In this document: positions 1 through 11,474 of the stretch, one piece after another
Layout of the letters: each line of letters opens with the position of its first letter
Position numbering within the stretch: the stretch's first letter is position 1
From: Theropithecus gelada
Taxonomy: Eukaryota > Chordata > Mammalia > Primates > Cercopithecidae
Direction: 5' to 3'
NCBI RefSeq assembly: GCF_003255815.1
Contig: NC_037689.1
Span: forward strand, 26,213,154-26,277,153
DNA: 64,000 bases
Program-made: the position numbers and the translations under genes
Notes under the pieces: model-generated
Databases searched by the model: none
Told to the model about the DNA's origin: nothing
Seen by the model: only the letters and a program-made list of their open reading frames with translations

Positions 1-889
1 GACTGCAACAGGAGCTGGTAACGGAAAAGAAGCCTATTGAGAAAGACCCCCATAATCTGTGTAATCTTTCTAAATATGATAACAAATAAACACACACATG
101 CACACACACACACAGACAAATGTACACACAAAGCCACAATTTCTATGAAGTTGCAACTATTATATTCATTTTTTCTTACATACAAAAATACAGTTAGATA
201 GAATGAATAAGATCTAGTAGCCATTAGCATGCTAGGATTACCATAATTAACAACAATTTTTTATATATTTAAAAATAACTAAAAAATAGAAGTGGAATGC
301 TCCCAGCACAAATCATAAATGCTTGAGGTGATGGAAACCCCAATTACCCTGATTTGATCATTACACACTATCTGCCTGTATCCAAACATCACAAGTACTC
401 CATAAATATGCACAGCTATTATGTCACCATAATAATTAAAAATAAAAACATTAAATGAAAAAGTATACATTTAATATTTAATTTTTAATATTAAAAATTC
501 TTTAAAATTCTATTTCAAGTCTAGATGTTGACTGTTATCTCAATTTTATTATCTGTATACATTCAAATTTAACATGCTCCGGAGAAAACTCTTGATTCTC
601 ATCCCCCAGAACTACCTTTTTTCCAGTTTCACTATTTGTGCATATGCCACCACTTAGTCATCGAAGCCCACAAGGAAAGGATTATATGAGATTAATCTTT
701 TCCCTAACTCTGTGCAACTAATGCATCAGCGAGTTTCATTGGCTCTGCTTCCAAAAGGCAACCCACTTCCTTCACATTTTCAACTTCATTCCCCCCTGAC
801 GTTAATCCCAAACATGTTCAGCTCCCACCTGGTCTCTCTTCTGCCAGGATAGCAAAATTCACCCCCCACAGAGCAGTCAAGGAGATGTG
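1..889. other. AT-rich sequence without recognised gene or repeat
   Basis: I see no gene or known interspersed repeat here. A short CA tract (about 89-117) and AT-rich runs are the only structure. Open frames are short and lack any recognisable domain. Confidence 0.5.
89..117. repeat. (CA)n microsatellite, interrupted
   Basis: Alternating CA dinucleotides are broken by a single ATG and end in CAGAC. The tract is short and probably of low polymorphism. Confidence 0.8.
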
Positions 890-1010
890 TGTCAAGCATA
901 CATCTGATTACATCCTTCCCTTACGCAAAATGTGTCCATTGGTTTTCCATTTTGTGTAGAATCGAACCCAAAACCCTAGCCAGTCTTGGTTTTGCTGCTG
1001 GGCATGCTCC
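890..1010 (+). repeat. Probable LINE L2 3'-end fragment
   Basis: The text resembles, from memory, the L2 3' region in which a basic run is followed by 'tccattggttttcca' and an 'aacccaaaaccctagcca' segment. Divergence is high, as expected of an element predating placental mammals. Chance similarity is possible. Confidence 0.35.
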
Positions 1011-1929
1011 TGTATTAATCTCTCTGTAAAGCGGGTGGTGACCCCCTTCAGTCTTGCCATCATTGCCCTCTGCAATTTGGGATTCTGCACGGAAATACAG
1101 CCTTCCCTGACCATGAGATTCTAAACATAACACTTGAGGCAAACATGGAAACCTGTCACAGGCCAATTTAGCGCACACATCTTGAGATGATTTCTCTGTA
1201 CAGTTAACGCAAAATTTTTCTTTCTAGCAGCCAGAGATCAGACTTCAGGATCCCATTTTCTTCCTCTTCTCTATGTAGGAAAGGAAATAAATAGAAATTG
1301 TCAAGCACTGATAAGGTGATCATGTCTACACCTCTGCAGAGAAGAAAAATTGCACGACTAAGAGAGCAATTTGGTCTGCAAAGAGTCAGGCTTTATACTC
1401 TTCCAAGACTTTATCATCCTGGACATATGATTCAAGAAACAGTATCTGAATGGAAGATACACTGGTGGTTGTTTATCCAAAGAAAAAGAGAATGAAATGG
1501 ACTCTCATCGATGTGAAATGGATCTGTAGGGTAATAATCAGTCTCTTCTGCTCCTAAACTTTGAGTTATGGAGTAAAATAAATGCTGTGTCTCCCTCTGA
1601 GATGTGGAAGTTTCTTTCTTTGCTTTTGCATATTATAATAATTAAGATTTATGAGGATTTCACATTACATTTCCACAGTTAGACCTATGCAATATTCTTG
1701 TCTCTAGAAACCATCATCTCTCGAAATGACAGCAATGATATATGAAACTTTACATGGCAGAGAGTCCAGGGACTTCTCTGCTCTTTCAAGAGATGTTTTA
1801 ATTGCTACGTTTAGTCAATTTAGTGTAATAAATATTGATTGAGGACTTACTGTAACCAGGCTGTGCTCCAGTCTTGGGTATATTCAGTGCTAAATAAAAT
1901 ATAGTCCTTACCATCCTGATAGTTGACAG
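1011..1929. other. Unassigned sequence
   Basis: No repeat family or gene is recognised. A 65-codon frame at 1298-1495 (+) has no known domain, no coding-like neighbour and no splice context, so I treat it as chance. Confidence 0.4.
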
Positions 1930-2149
1930 CAGTGGCTCTTTACAAAAGGCGATTTTGCTTCTCTCCAGGAAACATTTGGCAATGTCTGGAGATGTTTTTG
2001 GTTCTCATCAGCAAAGGGAAGAAAGTTCTACCAGCATCTACTGCAAAGACGCCAGGGTGCTGCCATAGCATCCTGTAATTCCCAGGACAGCCACTCACAG
2101 CAAAAAGTATACAGCCTCAAACACCCACAGCACTGAAGTTTGAGAAATC
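1930..2149 (+). mobile_element. MER5A-like hAT DNA transposon (non-autonomous)
   Basis: It begins with cagtggctctt and contains the MER5A signature 'catttggcaatgtctggaga' followed by a 'tttttggttctcatcagc' region. It ends near 'gaagtttgagaaatc', corresponding to the inverted terminal GAGAA(A/C)C end. Length of about 220 bp fits a full MER5A copy. It is a non-coding passenger of the hAT (Charlie) transposase and long inactive. Confidence 0.8.
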
Positions 2150-2220
2150 GTATTTTACCACTTAAGGGAAACAAGGCATGTGTTTAATAGACTTATAAAT
2201 CTTATATGGCTGTGGGTATG

Positions 2221-2605
2221 TGTATTAGTTTATTTTCTTGCTGCTAATAAAGACATACCCAGGACTGGGTAATTTATAAAGAAAAGGGATTTCATTGATT
2301 CACAGTTCAGCATGGCTGGGGAGGCCTCAAGAAACTTACAGTCATGGCGGAAGTGGAAGCAAACACGTGTTTCTTCACATGATGGTAGCAAGGAGAAGTG
2401 CCTAGCAAAAGGGGGAAAAGGCTTTTATAAAACCCTCAGATCTTGTGAGAACTCGCTCACTATCATGAGAGCAGGATGTGGAAAACTGGGGAAAACCGTC
2501 CCCATGATTCAATTATCTCCCACCAAGTCTTCCCACTACACATGGGGATTATGAGAACCACAATTCAAGATGATATTTGGGTGGGGACACAGCCAGACCA
2601 TATCG
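2221..2605 (-). mobile_element. THE1/MST-type MaLR solo LTR
   Basis: The reverse complement runs from a TGATATGG-like start to a CTAATACA end, with the family marks 'gagactgggtaatttat'-like text, 'ggcctcaagaaactta' and 'atgattcaatta'. Length of 385 bp is that of a complete MST/THE1 LTR. Flanks gtatg and atacg match only loosely, so the 5-bp duplication has decayed. No internal region adjoins it. Confidence 0.9.
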
Positions 2606-2649
2606 ATACGTTAGCAGTAGAAGGTATCCAAGTCACATGGCACCAAAAT

Positions 2650-3300
2650 ATGTTAGTGGTAGCAAATCCGTATGAGTCTGCAACAACCGCAATTCCTGCC
2701 TCCTCAGAAGAAAGAATTCAACAGAGTAGCACAAGGTAGTAGGAGAGACTGAGGCAAGTTTGAGAGCAGGAGTGAAAGTTTATTAAAAAGCTTTAGAGTG
2801 AGAATGAAAGGAAGTAAAGCATACTTGGGAGAGTGCCAAGAGAGTGCCTTGAGAGATTCAAGTGCACAGTTTGACTTTTTGACTTGGGGTTTCATGCATT
2901 GGCATGCTTGCATGGTCTTGCATTACTTCTCTCCGGATTCTTCCCTTGGGGTGGGCTGTCTGCATGTGCAGTGGCCTGCTAGTGTTTGGGAGGTGAGCAT
3001 GCTCATTGTGTTTACTAGAGGCTATAGGCATGCTCACTTGAAGCATTCTTCCTTATCAGCCAAATTTCCCTAGAAGCTCATATAATCATGAAACTCTGCC
3101 ATTTTGCCTCTTAATGTGCAGGCTTGAGCCCACTAGCCCAACTCCAGAGATCTTGTTGGGAAACTGCTGATCACCTGTTTCAGGTGTTTTCTATGTGGAG
3201 ACTGCCTTTTGCTGGCACTGGCTGTGACCAATGATTCTTTTAGAGAGATATTTAACAACCACCTGATCATTACCTGATGGTCGCCTGACATTCTGGTATA
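2650..3300 (-). mobile_element. Solitary ERV LTR, class I-like, family not fixed
   Basis: Read on the minus strand this has LTR character. An ATAAACTTTC-type polyadenylation region lies near 2776-2788 (top strand gaaagtttattaaaaag), preceded by a GC-richer U3 with 'ttgacttggggttt' and 'tcttcccttggggtgggc'. It resembles MER39- or MER21-type LTRs from memory, but I cannot settle which. It lies just downstream of the MST LTR in the same orientation. Confidence 0.55.
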
Positions 3301-4044
3301 TTTTTGAAGACTATAAGACTGACTACAGAAAGGAAATGCAATTGTATTTCTATTTTACATTTATGGCCTTGAAAGAGTAGCCTGTATTTTATGAAAAGAC
3401 TGGTATTTAATGCAAGGAACGAACTCTGGAGTTAGATACCTAGTGTGTCCAGGGACAGGCTGCCCTTAGTTTGAGCAAGAAGCTGTATGTGCAGTTTGAG
3501 GCATCTTGGCAGATGGACAGCAGCCCATTTCTAGTACTGACACCAGGCACTGGGTGCTGTGGCTGGTAGGAGGTTACAGGCAAAGAGGACATTGCATGGA
3601 ATGACCACCTTAGAAACTAACAACACACTCAGATCATATTCCAGGCTTTCCCTGTGCAAAAATCTCCTCTTTAAGTAGCAAGGTGGAGTTAGGGCCTAGT
3701 AATTTTACAAGAGTCTTATAATGCTTTACACAGACTTGAATATGAACTGAGGGGCTGCTAAATTCTTTCAAGCTTTATCCCTTATCATTGCTGGAGAGCA
3801 GGCCAAGTAGTTAAAGCTTCAAATAGCTCTGTGTTAATATTTTATGTGTCCCAAACGAAGTGGGTAGAATACCTCTGTTGAACAAACATGTTTGCATTCT
3901 TTGGATATATGTGAATTTTTCCTATCTGATGTATACATTCAGTATTGATGATCTATAATAAGGTTGCACCAAATGCGAATACTCTTCAAGGTAATTAGGT
4001 ACATTCTGAACATCATATAGTGCCCAGATCATAAAAAGAAAAAC
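3301..4044. other. Unassigned sequence
   Basis: No gene or repeat family is recognised. Base composition is mixed and open frames are short. Confidence 0.4.
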
Positions 4045-4320
4045 ACAAAAAAGAAAACCAAGTATCTCATATTGTGACTTATAAGTGGGAGCTAAACCTT
4101 GAGTACTTACGGACATAAAGATGGTAACAATAGACACTGGGATCTCTAGACCGGGAAATGAAGGAGGGGTACAAAGGTTGAAAAACTACCTATTGAGTTC
4201 TATGTTCAGTACCTGGTGACAGGTTAATTTGTACCCCAAACCTCAGCATCATGCAGTATTCCCATGTAACAAATTTGCACATGAACTTCCAAATCTAAAT
4301 TCGTCTTTAAACAAATAGAA
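4045..4320 (+). mobile_element. L1 3'-end fragment (old)
   Basis: The sequence follows L1 ORF2 end and 3' UTR: 'cttataagtgggagctaa', then 'gacataaagatggtaaca', 'agacactggg' and 'gggaaatgaaggagggg'. It then reaches the 'caggttaatttgtacccc' segment. It is diverged and 5'-truncated, with no open ORF2 frame. Confidence 0.8.
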
Positions 4321-4495
4321 TGCTATATACAAAAATAAATTCGCTAAAGTTTTGTCACCACCATAGGACATCCAAGGTCCAATATACAAAAACCCATCTC
4401 CATTTCCAGGTCAATTCTTAGACAGTGTTTAAGTCTTAAAGCGTACCCTGCTTGATTTCAGCTGTACGTTTATCTATAAAATATAGAGTATATTC

Positions 4496-4774
4496 ATCCC
4501 AGCACTTTGGTAGGCCAAGGGGGGGCGGATCGCAAGGTCAGGAGTTCGAGACCAGCCTGACCAAGATGGTGAAACCTGTCTCTACTAAAACATATAAAAG
4601 TTAGCCGGGCGCAGTGGCAGGCGCCTGTAATCCCAGCTACTCTGGAGGCTGAGGCAGGAGAATCGTTTGAACCCAGGAGGCGGAGGTTGCAGTGAGCCAA
4701 GTTCGCACCATTGCACTCCAGCCTGGAGCAGTGACAGGGCAAGACTTCCTCTCAAAAAAAAAAAAAAAAAAAAA
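4496..4774 (+). mobile_element. Alu (AluS/J type), 5'-truncated
   Basis: It starts at atcccagcactttgg, so about 35 nt of the Alu 5' end are missing, and it runs through both monomers to a 21-A tail at 4754-4774. Flanking copies tagagtatattc and tagagagtatattc (4484-4495 and 4775-4788) are a slightly diverged target-site duplication. The truncation therefore occurred at insertion. Confidence 0.92.
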
Positions 4775-4789
4775 TAGAGAGTATATTCT

Positions 4790-5340
4790 AGAGAATGGGC
4801 TTTGTTTAATTAGTTAATGTGTTTGATTCTATGCACAATGTTCTGAAGACCCTTTGGTGAAGATCTACATACAATCATAAGATAATAGCTCTCTTCTACA
4901 CGTGCCTTACTATTATGACTTGTTCCCAGCTTCTAGTGATTATGCAATCATAGTGTAAGTGAATATTGGTGTGAGAAAGGAGAGAATCTCCACTTAATAA
5001 CTTAAAATAGGCGTTACCCCTCTGTGCTGCTTTTAATTTTAAATCACTAACAGTAAGTAATGAGATGTACAAAATGTAAGAGCTCATCTATCTTACCCTT
5101 GCTATGTTTGCACAAAAGAATGAATGGACTTGGATTTTCATTATTCCATGAGATAACTGTGAATAAATACAACTCAATATCATAGAATGTAGTTCCCCAA
5201 CGTTTCCCAACTGAAATTATAACAGTGCATATGCTTGTTTTATACAATCTAGAGTATTAAGGGGAAGCAATCCTGCTTTCTTAAAAGAATGACTTTCTTG
5301 GGCTCCCTTTTGGGGATACAGATAGAGAGTTTTGAAGCTG
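4790..5340. other. Unassigned sequence
   Basis: AT-rich, with no gene and no recognised repeat between two Alu elements. Confidence 0.4.
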
Positions 5341-5341
5341 G

Positions 5342-5720
5342 TTTTTTTTTTTTTTTTTTTTTTTTGTTTTTTTTTTGGTGGAGGGGTTTTTTTTTTTCTT
5401 TCTTTTTTTTTTTTTTTTTTTGGGGGGGGGGGACAGAGTCTTTCTCTGTCACCCAGGCTACTGGAGAGCAGTGGTGCAATCATGGCTTATTGCAGCCTCA
5501 ACCTCCCAGGGTCAAGTAATCCTTCCTTCTCAGCCTCACTAGTAGTTGGGCCTGCAGGCGTGAACCACCATGTCTGGCTAATGTTTTCTTTAAGATTTTT
5601 GTAGAGATGAGGTTTATTGCCCAAGCTGGTCTCAAACTCCTGGGCTCAAGCCATTCCATTCTCCCACCTTGGCCTCCTAAAGCTCTGAGATTACACGTAT
5701 GAGCCACCACACCCAGCCGG
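5342..5720 (-). mobile_element. Alu (old, AluJ-like) with an expanded poly-T tail
   Basis: The element reads antisense from 'gacagagtctttctctgtca' to 'ccaccacacccagcc'. Its A-tail, seen as T-runs at 5342-5421, is broken by ggtggagggg and a CTTT stretch and ends in a run of about ten G. The long frames through it are low-complexity artefacts of these homopolymers. Confidence 0.9.
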
Positions 5721-6989
5721 AACCTCTTTTAATGATACGTGAGAAAATCTTCCCACTTATCTTTGATTTCCACTCTATCACTAAACAAATCTGTTACGTA
5801 TGCTAAAACTTACACTACAGATTATAAACCATATACTTGCTTACTATAGTGGAATCTTAACGTGTAAGTATCTAATCAATTCCCTAGACCCCCAACACCA
5901 CCACCTTGTACAGAACCTGGATGTTTATTTTAGTTAGAGCAAAGGAAGAGCTTAATTTCAATTCCTTCATAATTGAGAATTATTGAAATTCATCAGATAA
6001 TATGCCTAAGGAAAACATTTTTACTATATTTTGGATGCTTTGATACTGTCTTCTTATTGATCATCTCTGCATTAGCTTCAATTTTCTACAGGGTCTGCCT
6101 GCCTGTGGTTTTGATGAAAACAACCCCACAGGAATAATAGCAGTGAGCTTTAGTCTGTTGTTCAGACTCATATTTTAAAAGTCTCTGCTGTATACACCGT
6201 AATTAAAAATAAAAAAGCTGTAAGAGGTCAGTCTTCCATGCAAACCCATCACTACATCAAGGAGAAAAGTGTCATCTCAGGCCTTCTGAATGTGTCAAGA
6301 GCATCATTTCTGGACTTAGGGAATAGCATTTAATCTATCATTGTTGCTTTAATGTTACTTTCAAAATACTCAAAACTGGGGACTGTCAGCCCACGGATGC
6401 TTAGACATCATCCCTTCTTGAAGCAAATAAGTATGTGGTCTTAATGGAGATCAACAATTGTGGGTGTGGTTTGCAGGACAAGATGTATTTATGTAGAAAT
6501 TACTTTTTAAAAAACTCTATGTAGGATTTGATGAAGATGAGGTATTTGTTGGAGAATGTCTGGACCCATGTCTAAAAGCATGGAGATATGTAATTACTAT
6601 ACATTATTTAATATAATGCACTCAATGTCTATTCTTTGTCTTCTTGAGAAGACTTCGTTATCCTTTGATCATCTTATGACCATCCTTTAGAATAAAAGCT
6701 ACAAGTTTTATTCCAGGACAGACCCTTATGGGAATGTTCTGATCGCATGCAACACTAAAGCATTGTTTCACACTCTTCTTGACAATTCTGGGTTTTTTTT
6801 TTTTAATTCTAGCATTTAATCTGAGTCTATCCTATACATGCTACTAAATACTTTTTATAAAATTAAATAATACAGTTAGAATAGAGGTCTTCGTGTGTTT
6901 CTGAACTTTTCTCTTATGCTTTTGTATAGAGCTACAGTGCTGATTTTAATTCTCCAACTCTTTTTGTTTGGTTGGGCTTTTTCATTATT
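5721..6989. other. 1.27-kb stretch with no recognised repeat
   Basis: I recognise no transposon, gene or simple repeat beyond short A or T runs. No frame has coding character. It is one of the longer repeat-poor stretches and could hold conserved non-coding sequence, which I cannot test by eye. Confidence 0.4.
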
Positions 6990-7323
6990 TTTGTTTTATT
7001 TATTTGTTTATTTATTTATCTGTTTTTGAGACCGGGTCTCACTCTGTCACCCAGGCTGGAGCACAATGGCAATATCTCAGCTCACTGCAGCCTCAACTTC
7101 CTGGGCTCAAGCAATCCTCCCACCTCAGCCTCCTGAGTTGCTGGGACTATAAACATGTGCCACCATGCCCATTTTTGTTGTTGTTGTTGTTGTTTTAAAT
7201 CTTTGGTAGAGAGAAGGTCTCACTATGTTGCCCAGGCTGATCTTGAACTCCTGGGCTGAAGCCATCCTCCTGCCTTGGCATCCCAAAATGTTGGATGACA
7301 GATATGAGCCGCTGTGCCCAGCC
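6990..7323 (-). mobile_element. Alu (AluJ-like)
   Basis: The antisense Alu starts after a tttatttg-type tail, enters at 'gagaccgggtctcactctgt' and ends 'gccgctgtgcccagcc'. A TTG microsatellite (about 7175-7193) has expanded in the inter-monomer A-rich linker. Many substitutions suggest AluJ age. Confidence 0.92.
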
Positions 7324-8192
7324 TTAATTTTCCAACTCTATCTAACCCTAGAGAGCTGAGTCTCTATAGTTGGGTAAATCGGTTTTCTTTGAAAATGTGC
7401 TTTTAATGTGCTTCTTCATCCCAAGTGATATCACATCCTATGAGGAGTGTATCAGAACGTTTTCCACATAGTACAGAATCACAGTCTCTAAAACAATCCC
7501 TGCATCTCTGTATTTGCATACTTTTCCAGAAAGAATATTTATTGGTGATAATGGGAATATGTTTTTGAAACTACTGTAGGCCTAGTGTGTTTAGATTAAC
7601 TGTTATTGAATTGCATCTTGTATTTATTGATACAAAAAACAAGTGCTTGGCAAGGACATGTGGAAAGCCCGTTTCCCACTGAACAAGACTGTCATGCTGA
7701 GGTAGGAAATGCATTGGACATTTAAGAACAGACTTTTTTTTTTAGCAATAGAAAGAATGGACATTTGAGAATAGTTAAAAAGAGGATAAGACAATGAGAT
7801 CGCCCATGAAGGCAGGCATTATTTCATAGATCGTAAGGGTTCATAGGAGGAAATATAGATTTGTAAAATGAAAGAGATTCACTGGCATTAACCTATGAGT
7901 TATCTCCATAGTCAAGAAATGAAATTTGTGTTTTCAAAGAAATAAAGATGGTCCTGTATATGTTTTAGGAAACAATTGTCAGTCAATAGAAGTTTCAAAG
8001 TGATTTAGGATCCTGAATATATTTGTGTGGGGAAGAAATTGAAATATTTGCTGCCGTAAAATGTAGTCACTAGAAAAAAAACAGGGAGGAAATTTCCTAA
8101 ATCACACATTTTTATCATTGTCACTGAGAAGAATGAGGCCACTTTAATTCCTGGGAGAGTTGACCACTTCCTCGAAGAATCTTTTGCTTAAC
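7324..8192. other. Unassigned sequence
   Basis: No gene or repeat family is recognised. Frames are short and AT-rich. Confidence 0.4.
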
Positions 8193-8460
8193 TTTTTTTT
8201 TTTTTTTTTTTGAGACCGAGTCTTGCTCTGTCTCCGAGGCTGGAGTGCAGTGGCGCGATCTCGGCTCACTGCAAACTCCACCTGTCAGGTTCAAGTGATT
8301 CTCCTGCCTCAGCCTCTCAAGTACCTGGGACTACAGGCGTGCATAGAAATGCGGTCTTGTCATGTTGGCCAGGCTGGTCTTGGACTCCTGACCTCATGTG
8401 ATCCACCCACCTTAGCATCCCAAAGTGCTAGGATTACAGGTGTGAGCTACCATGCCCAGC
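8193..8460 (-). mobile_element. Alu with an internal deletion
   Basis: A T-tail is followed by 'gagaccgagtcttgctctgt' and the element ends 'accatgcccagc'. Around 8329-8350 it jumps from 'ctacaggcgtgca' to the 'cggtcttgtcatgttgg' segment. This omits roughly 40 bases of the right-monomer start and linker. Otherwise it is AluS-like. Confidence 0.9.
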
Positions 8461-8612
8461 TATGTTTAACATATTTTAAGAGGCTGCTTTGTGTTCAGAG
8501 AGCTCTTAGCAGAGGTTTCTGAGAAGGCAGTGAAATGAAGGATGTTCATGGAGTGCTGCAAGATAAATGACTATAGTTTGGTTGTAGAGGAGGGCTGGGG
8601 GATGAGAAGAAG

Positions 8613-8668
8613 CTGGAGATAGAGAGAGAGAGAGAGAGGAAGAAAAAGAAGAGGAAGGATAGAGAGAA
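8613..8668. repeat. GA-rich purine tract
   Basis: A (GA)n core of about ten units is followed by mixed GAA/GGA purine sequence. One strand is almost pure purine. Confidence 0.8.
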
Positions 8669-8804
8669 AGGGGCCAAATCCATGGACAACAGGAGTAGTA
8701 TTTGGGAAACACTGGCTGGGGGAGGCAGTTTGTGCAGCAAAAGTAATTGATTAATTGATGGAGTTAGCAGGATAGATATTTCTAACAGTATCAACATCTA
8801 CTTT

Positions 8805-8937
8805 GGCCAGGTACTGTGGCTCATACCTGTAATCCCAGTACTTTGAGAGGCTGAGTTAGGAGCATCAATTGAGTCCAGGAGTTCGAGATCAGCCTGGACA
8901 ACATAGTGAGATCCTGTGTCCAAAAAAAAAAAAAAAA
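8805..8937 (+). mobile_element. Alu left monomer (FLAM-type)
   Basis: Only the left arm is present: ggccaggtactgtggctc through a 'gagatcctgtgtcc' end and a 16-A tail. The absent right arm and high divergence suggest a free left monomer or a truncated AluJ. Confidence 0.85.
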
Positions 8938-9028
8938 GATGTATTTATTGGTTTCATTGCATTTTGATGTCACAACCCCACCCCATGCAAACATTCAGTA
9001 GAATATACACAAGGAAATGCATTGTATA

Positions 9029-9463
9029 CAGTGTAGGAGTTTCCTAAGGCTGCCTTAGTACCAAAACCTGGGTACCCTAAAACCAAAGAAATGTATTCTC
9101 TCCCAGTTCTGGAGACCAGAAGTCTGAAATGAAGGTGTGGACAGGACCATGCTCCCTCTGGAGGCTCTAGAGGAAGCTCCTTCCTTCCTCTTCATGCTCC
9201 TGTGAGCTCCAGGCATCTGTGAGCTTGTGGCCACATGACTCCAGTCTCTGTCTCCATCTCCACGTGGCCTTCTCTGTGTCTGTGTCTCCTCTTCTGTCTC
9301 TTAGAAGGACACATGTCACTGGATATAAGACCCATTCTAATCCACTATAACCTCATTTCAGTGATTACATCTGCAAAGACCCTTTTTCCAAACAGGGCCA
9401 CATGCACAGGTTCTGGGGGTTAGGATTTGGACATATCTTTTGGAGTGCCGTAATTGAACCCAC
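9029..9463 (-). mobile_element. MLT1-type MaLR LTR
   Basis: The top strand shows the reverse of an MLT1 LTR: 'agtttcctaaggctgcc', 'cccagttctggaga', 'ccatgctccctctg', 'cacatggcc'-like text and 'tacatctgcaaagaccc'. Length of about 435 bp fits a nearly complete LTR. Older than the THE1 copies. Confidence 0.8.
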
Positions 9464-9700
9464 TCAAGTCCTTGGGGAAATTCAGTAGAAGGTCAGATGT
9501 TTCAGAGGTGAGGAGTTGGTGTGAGAATGAGAAGGAGAACAACTCAAAACAATGTGATCCCTTCCATGGATTGAAGTTTGGGTGTAAGTGTGGAGAGAAC
9601 ATGTGGCTTTACCTGTCATTTGGACAGAGGACAGAGCATAACGATACCAATAGATTTCTCAGGAACTTCAGATAGCATCACGGTTATACTGTTATGTGAG

Positions 9701-10055
9701 TGATATGATCTGGCTGTGTCCCTATCCAAATTTCATCATGAATTGTAACTCCCACAATTCCCTCATGTCATGGGAGGGACCTGGTAGGAGGTAATTGAAT
9801 CATGGGGGCGGGTCTTTCCCGTGCTGTTCTCATGGTAGTGAGTGAGTCTCATGAGATCTGCTGGTTTTATAAAGGGGAGTTCCCCTGCACAAGCTCTCTC
9901 TTGCCTGCTGCCATGTAAGATGTTCCTTGCTCTTCCACCATGATTGTGAGGCCTCCCTAGCCATGTAGAACTGTGAGTCCATTAAACCTATTTCCTTTAT
10001 AAATTGCCCAGTCTAGGGTATGTCTTCATTAGCAGCATGAGAGCAGACTAATACA
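9701..10055 (+). mobile_element. THE1-type MaLR solo LTR with perfect 5-bp TSD
   Basis: The LTR runs from TGATATGATC to AATACA (355 bp) and is flanked by gtgag on both sides (9696-9700 and 10056-10060). This is the 5-bp duplication expected of an ERVL-MaLR insertion. It shows a TATAAA-like box (ttttataaagg) and the polyadenylation-type 'attaaacctatttccttta' region. No internal sequence remains. Confidence 0.95.
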
Positions 10056-10060
10056 GTGAG

Positions 10061-10520
10061 TTTCAAGTTCCTATGTCTTTTACTTTTATTTACAAAGCAT
10101 GGATTTTGGCACGAAATTTTGCTTTGCAGAATGTGTTATTTACAAACTAATGTTTTTAGAGGGATGCCTGTGTACTAAAGGGAAAAAAAAGTTAATGACG
10201 ACCTTACGAAGTGAAGCAGACATGAAAAATAGTACGAGATGAAAACATACAATAGTAAAGAGGATATATTTGAGGTTAGGAAGCCTGTTAGAAAAGAAAA
10301 AGAACATGTAGGGAACAGGGTAGTCATACCTGCTCAGGTTGGCTTCTGAATTTCTACATTGTGTTTCTCCCTGGCCATTATCTTTCAGTGCTCTTTAATT
10401 AATGTTAAATTGTTCCCAAAAGAATATGGTTAAGCAAGCTCAAAGAATGCTGGGAACATCATTGGCTGGCCTCCATGTATCTGCAAAGAGATCAGCTGGT
10501 GAATGAAAACACTCACTACC
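10061..10520. other. Unassigned sequence
   Basis: No gene or repeat is recognised here. Confidence 0.4.
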
Positions 10521-10771
10521 TAGAATCCTGGTACTTTGAGAGGCCAAGATGAGCAAACCGCTTGAGCCCAGGAGTTCAAGACCAACCTGGGCAACATACC
10601 AAGACCCTGTCTCTACAAAAAACACAGAAAGTAGCCAGGCATGGTGGCGCATGCCTTTGGTCCCAGTGACCCAGGGGGCTGAGGCAGGAGGATCACTTAA
10701 GCCCAGAGGCAGTGGTTGCAGTGAACCGAGATCACGCCACTGCACTCCAGCCTAAGTGGCAGAGCAAGAAT
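10521..10771 (+). mobile_element. Alu (old), 5'-truncated
   Basis: It begins within the left arm at an aatcctggtactttg segment and continues to 'gcactccagcctaagtgg'. The tail has become a GAAAA array. Divergence suggests AluJ. Confidence 0.9.
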
Positions 10772-10777
10772 GAAAAG

Positions 10778-10808
<31 letters not shown>

Positions 10809-10836
10809 GGAGAAAAGAAAAGAAGAAAGAATGCTC
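10772..10836. repeat. (GAAAA)n array from an Alu tail
   Basis: Pentanucleotide GAAAA units with some shortened units make up the degenerate A-tail of the Alu immediately upstream. Confidence 0.9.
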
Positions 10837-11474
10837 ACTGTCCTGGCTCAAAGATCTAGAAGGTGATAAAATAAAAAGCATTCCTTTAAAAAAAAAAAAA
10901 AAAAAAAGCAAAAATTATCCATTTTTGAATAAGTTAAAGAAGAATAGTGTTTTATAAGACAACAAGTGCTTCCAGCTACAATAGGATAACCTACTGACTT
11001 TCTTGCTGTGATCCATATTAATAGATGGAGGTGTTGTCATAGATGGAGATGATGTCTCTGTCTCCACCTCAGAACTTTTCTTGAGCCTCCTTCACCATAA
11101 CCTGCTTATTCTGTGGTTCCCTGAATGTTGACACAGGCAGACTGCCAAAGGTTTATTGATCATTCACTTCCAACAAGCCACATGGGAAGACTGCACATCT
11201 TGCAGATATTCTGTGGTCACCACCGTGGGATTTAGTGTTTCTTGAGAGGGAAAAGCTATGGGGAAATCGATCCTTCAGCAGCAGAGGATGCTTATCACTT
11301 CCAAACCACCCTCAGCCTCTGATGCCCTCGTAGGAGAATTAATTTGGCAACATCTACACTTGGGGGGACGCCATATCTGTCATTCATATCCAACATGATT
11401 GTTGTTTCATTTATTCATTCATTCATTTTAGCTATCTGATAGAGAATTTTGTTTCTTTTCTCTTTTTCTTAAAG
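10837..11474. other. Unassigned sequence with a 19-A run
   Basis: A poly-A run lies at about 10889-10907. Otherwise I recognise nothing in this stretch. Confidence 0.4.
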
